From Isoetes taiwanensis (lineage: Eukaryota > Streptophyta > Lycopodiopsida > Isoetales > Isoetaceae), in the NCBI GenBank assembly GCA_021234155.1, contig JAJEKV010000024.1, forward strand, positions 16,763,030 to 16,827,029: DNA of 64,000 bases. Direction: 5' to 3'. The notes under the pieces are model-generated. The model was not told where the DNA came from. It worked only from the letters and a program-made list of their open reading frames with translations, and searched no databases. This document shows positions 57,964 through 64,000 of the stretch, in pieces (positions within the stretch are counted from its first letter, which is position 1; each line of letters begins with the position of its first letter). The translations under genes and the position numbers were made by a program.

Positions 57964-58262
57964 CCCAAAGCCATGTGCACCGTAGGATATGTCGCCAAGC
58001 AACGTAAGCCGTAGGATCTCGAACCGACGATCAGGATCAAGAACATCCTAGACCGTAGGATCAATTACATATAATTCCCAAAGCCATGTGCACCGTAGGA
58101 TATGTCCCCAAGCAACGCGAGCCATAGGATCTCGAGCCGACGATCAGGATCAAATCAACCTGGACCGTAGGATCATCTATATAGAATCTATGTAGAAACT
58201 CCCAAGCCATCTGAGCCATACAATACGTCGACGTAAGATCTCGAACGAACGGTCGGATAAGC
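57964..58262. repeat. 113-bp tandem repeat, about 2.5 copies
   Basis: Units start CCCAAAGCCATGTGCACCGT at 57964 and 58077, and CCCAAGCCATCTGAGCC at 58201. Each has ATCTCGAxCxGACGATCAGG inside (the third is more diverged). A short ATATAG repeat follows. Confidence 0.85.
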
Positions 58263-58317
58263 GCGACAAACATAAGAACATATATGTTATAGATATAGAT
58301 ATAGATATATAATTTTT

Positions 58318-58825
58318 TATACAAAGCGCGGCCACGTTTTGGATTTTTATTTTTTTTCAAACCCAAAAAACACATCACCTCCATTTTTTGCACAAAATGG
58401 AACTATGGCAATTGACCCTAAAAACAAAGTGCATAGGCTCCTCCGGAACGCAAATCATTGCCATAGCCAAGAGCTCCAAATCTGGTGCCCTATTTGTGAG
58501 ATTGATGCAAACAACCATCCAAAATGCACGAGGAATGGATGAACATGAAAAGTTTATATCCACAAAAAATATTTGTGGATATAAAGGCTTTCCTTTTATT
58601 AGCTTCAATATCCACCTTTATATAAAGGTTCCTGCTTTATATTTAAATGGTCCACTTCTTTCTATTGTAAGCTTGATGCCACAATGATATCTTATCAACC
58701 CCTAAATATTTCATTGGCCCTTAAATAAGGCCCTTAAAACTAATGGTCCAAAAAAAAATAACTTTTGATTATAATTTTTTTCCTTCAACCAGAATTTTGG
58801 AAAAAGCATTTGCCAACGTAATGAG
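58318..58825. repeat. Dispersed repeat, copy 2
   Basis: The partner of 50530-50995 in the same orientation. It ends CATTTGCCAACGTAATG about 50 bp before the L1 insertion. Confidence 0.7.
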
Positions 58826-58888
58826 AACACATGAAATGTGATATTCTCCTGGTAATTATTATATTTGTGTGAGTAGGCCATTATGCTT

Positions 58889-60130
58889 TTTTTTTTTTTT
58901 TTTTTTGAAGGACGACAAACTTTATTGAAACTCCAAGCCAAAAGCAAAATACAAATGCAGAGGCGGGAATAAAGTCTCAGAGGATAATCATGATCCACTG
59001 AGTAGAACCACCAGCCTATGCATAAGACAACACACTCAAATAAGACTCAAATATCAACTGTCGCTTGGCAGGAGCAAGCGAAGAGCAATGGTAAGCCTTA
59101 ACGATTCTAGCTTGTGCGTCCTGGAGGACAATTGCAGGAGGAATATCCAAACCCTGAAAATTAGACAGTCTTCTGCGCTTCCAGATGGACCACAACAACC
59201 ATCCTGATGCTAAATGAAATGCTTGGCTCCGCAACTTATTCCAAGTATCCGGATAGATAGCCAGAAGCACTTGCTGACTCGTCAATGTCACATGAAAAAG
59301 AGAAAGCAACCAAGACCAAACAGACTGGAGATGAACACACAAAAAGAAACAATGCTCAATGGTCTCCGTCCCCTTTGCTTGCACAATTAGGCGAGGCCGA
59401 CACTCGAGGATCAAATCTGTGGACAAGCACGTTCACACGAGGGCATCTGTGAAGAATCTGCCACCAAAGCACAACCACCTTAGGATGGAGTAGTTTATCC
59501 CAAGCCCAAGTCCACATACGTCTCCAATTAGGAGGTGAAAGCTGAAGGGACCACCTAGTGGATGGCGGAAGGGTATCACTATTGACAAGCAGCCTATACA
59601 TAGAATTCACAAGCCTATGCTCATGAATACTCTGGTGGGAAACCCACATGCACCCTTCAATAGCCTCTGGAGCAACCAACGGCAGAGTACTAGCAACCTT
59701 TTGCCAAATAGGTCTGTCCCATCGAGACAATGAGAATTTTGTTTGAAAGATTTGCCATGTCGCTAACTGGCCAGAATCATACCATGCCGCAACTGTCAAG
59801 ATTCCTGCTAACCTCCAGCACCGTTGAGTTAATGGATGAACCGAGGCACAAAGTGGAAGATTATTTTCCACAGGTATCCACCAACAAGGGGCACTCAGCT
59901 GATGACATGCAACAAGATCAATCCGAAATAGGGTCCTTATTGTCTCCCATAACTCCAGCAAGCCTTTCAAAAAAGGAGAGGCATTAGGAAAAGGGCATAG
60001 CTGAGAAAAGAGACTCCAAAGAAGCAGCGGTTTTAATGTAGCTTTCCCAAAAGGAACACAATGTGCAAGTAACTGCTTCACCAATCGCACTCCAGGTGAG
60101 TCAACCATATCCTTAAGGATCCTCCAAATG
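58889..60130 (-). mobile_element. 5'-truncated L1-type LINE with 15-bp target duplication (copy 3)
   Basis: TAGGCCATTATGCTT occurs at 58874-58888 and 60131-60145 and brackets the element exactly. A poly(A) tail (T run at 58889-58906 on the plus strand) lies directly inside the left copy, so transcription is on the minus strand. The coding part holds the post-RT region (NSMYRLLVNSDTLPPSTRWS, KLLHPKVVVLWWQILHRCP), the zf-RVT knuckle (ETIEHCFFLC) and the C-terminus IWKRRRLSNFQGLD. One frameshift near 59400 separates the two frames. The EN and RT domains are absent. The clean ends indicate a fairly recent insertion. Confidence 0.95.
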
Positions 60131-60145
60131 TAGGCCATTATGCTT

Positions 60146-62022
60146 GTCTCGGGCCTACCACGCCATTCCTTCTTACACATGTCTAAAATTGCTATATGGA
60201 TTCAAATAACTAAAATTTCCTCCTTGCTTCATCTATGTGAATTGAAGTCAATACGCAAGAATGTATAGGCAATATTTTATTAACTATTCATCATTATATT
60301 ACAAAAATTTCATTAACATTTCAACGTGAAACACAAAGAAAAAAATGAACTGAAAATCACACGAACCTTATCGTTTAATAATAGTACAACATCCTCATAT
60401 TAAATCTTGACCATCAGAACCATGTTCAAACACTTCGTATTACCACGTCAAGTAAAATGTGGAACAAACAGACTACACAAGAAGAAATGTACCGTTGAAC
60501 AAGAAATGATGCTTCACATAGTGGGCAAAATGCAAAAAAATGCATCATTGATTTTCAAGAATCCTCCAAAGGCCTAGAGCTTCCAAGAACTCTCCACATG
60601 AGGAAAAGGAGGCATTTGTCTCAAAGAGGCAAGAAGAAGCAAAGAAAGGAATGCAAAGACAGGAAGGAGCATGAAAGGAATGGGAGGAGGGGGCAATGGA
60701 GGAAGTAGAGGAGGGATAACAAGTATAAACATGGTAACCAGAATAAGGAAAACATGGCGCATGCACATGGAAGAGTCTGCGGTGCCACAAGGTTTGCTGC
60801 CCCATTCATCGATGGGTGTGAACATTAATGCTTAACACCACACACCATATGTCATATATAAAAAAGGTCCCATGTTTCTCATTGTATCTCCTTTTCATTG
60901 CCATCCCATTTGCATTTTTCTTTTCATGCCAACTTGGACCTGCAACTTCAACATGTGATGTGTTTATTCTCTTTAACTTCCTCTCCATTTGATATTCAAA
61001 AGTCGTCCTTGATGCTTTGATGCTGTAACTTTCCATCACTCTACCAAACCATCACCACTTTGTCGCCCCCTTTCTCTTGATGTATCTATCTATCTCCACC
61101 CTGTTCCATGTGGTCTATATTATCCATTTAATCTACTTCTTTATCGGTTCACTTGCAAAAGTAGGCATTGTCTTGAAAGTTGCACAAACATAATAGTAGA
61201 CACATTTTACAAGTCAATTTTCAAATCTTTAGCATAACTGCAATCAAGAAAAAATAAGGATTTCAATGCCATAAAATCAACTTTCCATTTAGATGATAAA
61301 AATTTAGTAAATTAAAAAAAGTGGTAGTGATATTGGTAGTGTTATCCTTGGCCTTTACTTTTATTTGCTATTCCATGTTGGTCCTTGCCTCTCCACCAAC
61401 CTCTTATTCCTCTTTGAACCTTTATGGTGTGTTGACATCCTGCCAACTATCATGTACATATTTGTACCCGCTTGTTTGCATACATAATTTTTTTAAACCA
61501 ATACCATGCACCATATCCCTGCATCCCAATGTTGCCATCACGGGTTATCCATGCTGTCCAGACCCGATGAATGAATGAAAATGACTTGCTCGAATGACTA
61601 ATCCAAAGATAATTATGACATCCAACTTAAATTGATTAGCCAATTGGAGTTATTACCTAGTTCACACGACTTTACTTCAAGTGACTTATATGATCATTGT
61701 CATTAAAGTAAGAAAGTGTAAATTGAGGAGAAATAAAAGTTGGTCGAACATGGTTAAAGGTTTGAATCATTGACTATAAATGTGCTACTTAGGCATATTC
61801 TATACATGTCATTCCTACTTTGAAACTCGTCATTATGTTAAGCGATTCTTCAAAAATATGTCAATATAATGATAACACAATTTGAGAAAATTTCAATGGC
61901 AGACAAAGAAGAGCTCGAGCAGATTATCCAAGATGTACGATGAGATGTCAGATTGCTCGGTTCAAGGGATAGTCCAGTACCTTTGAGGTTCAAAGGGTCT
62001 TATGCACAGTCGCAGGCTACTA
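60146..62022. other. Spacer without recognised genes
   Basis: AT-rich sequence with TATC-type short repeats near 61083. A short frame at about 61897 (MADKEELEQIIQDV) is soon broken and unidentified. Confidence 0.35.
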
Positions 62023-62915
62023 TGTTATTTTGCTACATATTCGAAATGAGGTGCACCCTGGGCTACTACAGTCGTCAGATTTGTCGATCCTACGACCCAG
62101 ATCGTATGTTGGGGCCTCTGGCCACCTCTCTTTTCGCTTATAGTCATTTATGATTGGAGGCGCCTACGATTTTGAAATATGAAATACGAGTTTGCCTAAG
62201 CTTTTGAGGGAATATCCTACCTCTATACGGTTTTGCCTAAGATTTTTAAATATAAAATATGGAGGCTCGAACCTCTACCAAAATAGAATAAAACTACTTT
62301 AACCAATATACCCAATGAGCTAATGTGATAATTTTTTATCTTGAATCTATGTTTTTTTTTTTTATAACAACCCATAAATTGTTTTAGGGATATATCGTCT
62401 ATGGTTTCAAAAATTGTTATTTTCACATCCATATCAAATCCCCCTAGACTCCCCTGCTATTTTGCTACATATTCTGGACGAGGCGCACCGTGGGCTATCA
62501 CAGTCGTCGGATTTGTCGATCCTACGACCCAGATCGTATGTTGAGGTCTCTGGCCACCTCTCTTTTCGCTTATAGTCATTTATGATTGGAGGCGCCTATG
62601 ATTTTGAAATATGAAATATGAGTTTGCCTAAGGTTTTGAGGGAATATCGTACCTCTATACGGTTTTGCCTAAGATTTTTAAATATGAAATTTCGGGAGCT
62701 CGAACCTCTACCAAAATAACTCAATACTTTAATAAGACTACTTTAACCAATATACCAATGAGCTAATGTAATTATTCTTTATCTTGAATCTATGTTTTTC
62801 TTTATAACAACCCATAAATTGTTTTAGGGATATATGGTCTATGGCTTCAGAAATTATTATTTTTACATCCATATCAAATCCCCCTGGAACCCCCTGCTAT
62901 TTTGCAATATATTCC
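62023..62915. repeat. 432-440-bp tandem repeat, two full copies and a stub
   Basis: TTTTGCTACATATTC starts copies at 62028 and 62460, and a stub (TTTTGCAATATATTCC) at 62900. Each copy carries on the minus strand TTAGCTCATTGGGTATATTG (A-box-like) and GAGGTTCGAGCCTCC or the close variant GAGGTTCGAGCTCCC (B-box-like), plus CAATTTATGGGTTGTTATA. The copies differ by a few percent. The tRNA-like boxes suggest that a SINE was caught in the repeat unit. Confidence 0.85.
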
Positions 62916-63930
62916 ATCCAGAGAGTCTGGTCCACTTCGAGAATAACCATCACTCCATATTGGAAGTAGGCCAAGAGGAGGAACTAGTGCACGTGAGAAG
63001 TTCACCTCAGATGACAAAATATAGAAATGACACCATATTGCACTCTATTATATTAAGTCACTAAACTATGCTCTACATAACTATTTTTGCATAACCCTTG
63101 TCTTTGTCAAAGATTATTGCATTCTATATGCAAGAGACAAAAGCAAAAAAAGGAAAAAAAAAAAAAAACAAGTAAATTAACAAGTCTCTCATTACATATA
63201 AGTCATCAACCCCCTGCCTTGTTACGAATCATCCATAGTGCATAAAATAATGCAATAGCAGAGGAGAGAACTTGTCGCTCTCCTCACATCTGTTTGGATG
63301 GGGAAATCAATTTCATCCAACCTATGAAGAAAAACCATATAAAACGGTTAGTATAAAGAGAGTTTTGTGTTCCACCTGAGCGGCACTGGATGAAGCTCCT
63401 TCAATGGAATCCTTGATAAAGAATTCATTTGCTAATGAACGCGGGGTAAAACCACATGAACGCCGCAACTGATCGCATCAACCTAACTAGGCACATCCAT
63501 GTCCTAGATAATGAGAGGTGTAAGCCCATCTCGTACCTCGTCGCTTGCATCTCTAATCTGCATGTAAATTCTAAATATCCTGCATACCGGGTTGGCATTA
63601 GCAAACATCCATTCCATTCATTATACAAGCAATTCATGTACCTCGCTCACCATATTTCTCCACAACTTGGGAATCAAAGCACAACTAGGATGTTTGCACA
63701 CCACAATGCATTGAGGTGATGCTTGTTCCGTAGCAAGCTCTAAGATGCAGATGCTCTGAAGCATGTCAAGATGGCACACTATCTTCCATTCGCACGGGTG
63801 CGCATGGCCTCTAGACCCGCCCATCATTCGATCATATCGGGGCACGATACGTTTAGTTAATTATGTCTGACCAGTCATTGCACGTGCTACTGAACACGAC
63901 CTCCATGGGCTTGTTGGGATCATACCTTTA
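62916..63930. other. Spacer without recognised genes
   Basis: Nothing identifiable on either strand. A poly(A) run lies at about 63154-63168. Confidence 0.35.
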
Positions 63931-64000
63931 GGAGATTATGGATACACGGACTCAGTTGTGTCCTCCAGTGCACTATTGAATTGTCCTATATGATTGTACA
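63931..64000 (+). repeat. Partial copy of the repeat around 56509
   Basis: AGGAGATTATGGATACACGG, ACTCAGTTGTGTCCT and GTCCTATAxxATTGT match 56509-56580. The copy runs off the window edge. Confidence 0.75.

Noticed and set aside
60131-60180. Start of the minus-strand L1 frame at 60180
   Set aside because: This lies outside the 15-bp target duplication, so those codons are flanking genomic DNA, not part of the element.
62023-62915. CRISPR-like array
   Set aside because: The unit is over 400 bp with no short repeat/unique spacer pattern, and the DNA is eukaryotic.

Overview
This window is nuclear DNA from a land plant. It looks like a large, transposon-rich genome, most likely a seedless vascular plant (fern or lycophyte). 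The evidence is plant receptor-like kinases, DYW-type pentatricopeptide (PPR) debris, a cytosolic ribosomal protein gene with plant telo-box and site II promoter motifs, plant L1 LINEs, a long-LTR Gypsy element, and a plastid psaA fragment. The psaA fragment carries Ile and Ala where I recall seed plants having Thr (APAIQP, GVAHYL). The fern/lycophyte assignment is an inference from memory and was not tested.

Only three host genes look intact. (1) An intronless G-type lectin S-receptor-like kinase lies at 450-2774 (+). (2) RPL37 lies at 37938-38524 (-), with four exons rebuilt from splice sites. (3) An intronless CHY/RING ubiquitin ligase lies at 54863-55813 (+). A second lectin receptor kinase, a diverged paralogue of the first, sits at 15795-20092. 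It is dead: a young 1,950-bp LTR retroelement is inserted in it, and it also has a TGG-to-TGA nonsense change, a pentanucleotide expansion and a one-base deletion.

Layout. 0-10 kb: receptor kinase, a hAT relic and a non-L1 LINE (EN + RT). 10.1-15.5 kb: a second RT scrap, then a decayed antisense rDNA piece (26S-ITS2-5.8S-ITS1-18S) abutting an L1 fragment. 15.8-20.1 kb: the broken receptor kinase with its retroelement. 20.2-21.1 kb: plastid psaA DNA, itself split by a 278-bp insertion. 21.6-25.5 kb: a MITE with 8-bp target duplication, a 2.9-kb Gypsy LTR with PBS and partial gag, a MULE zinc-knuckle scrap and a short retroposon. 26.4-28.6 kb: an intron-containing ZNF862-like hAT relic. 30.5-32.9 kb: two divergently oriented PPR fragments. 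37.9-38.8 kb: RPL37. 39-44 kb: foldback elements and an L1 3' end. 45-53 kb: tetranucleotide arrays, a tRNA-like SINE, an L1 3' end, and an array of alternately oriented repeat units. 53.6-56 kb: duplicated leader DNA and the RING gene. 56.4-60.2 kb: short retroposon, foldback element, LINE C-terminus, 113-bp tandem repeat, and a 5'-truncated L1 with a perfect 15-bp target duplication. 62-64 kb: 432-bp tandem repeats containing tRNA-like promoter boxes.

The genes do not form a pathway or cluster. The window is best read as housekeeping and receptor genes in a sea of retroelements, with several insertions datable from structure: LTR 185/186 identity, a perfect 114-bp tandem duplication, and intact target duplications. 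The most unusual item is the non-autonomous LTR element whose only ORF (473 codons, N-terminal CCHC knuckle, no pol) resembles no gag I recognise.
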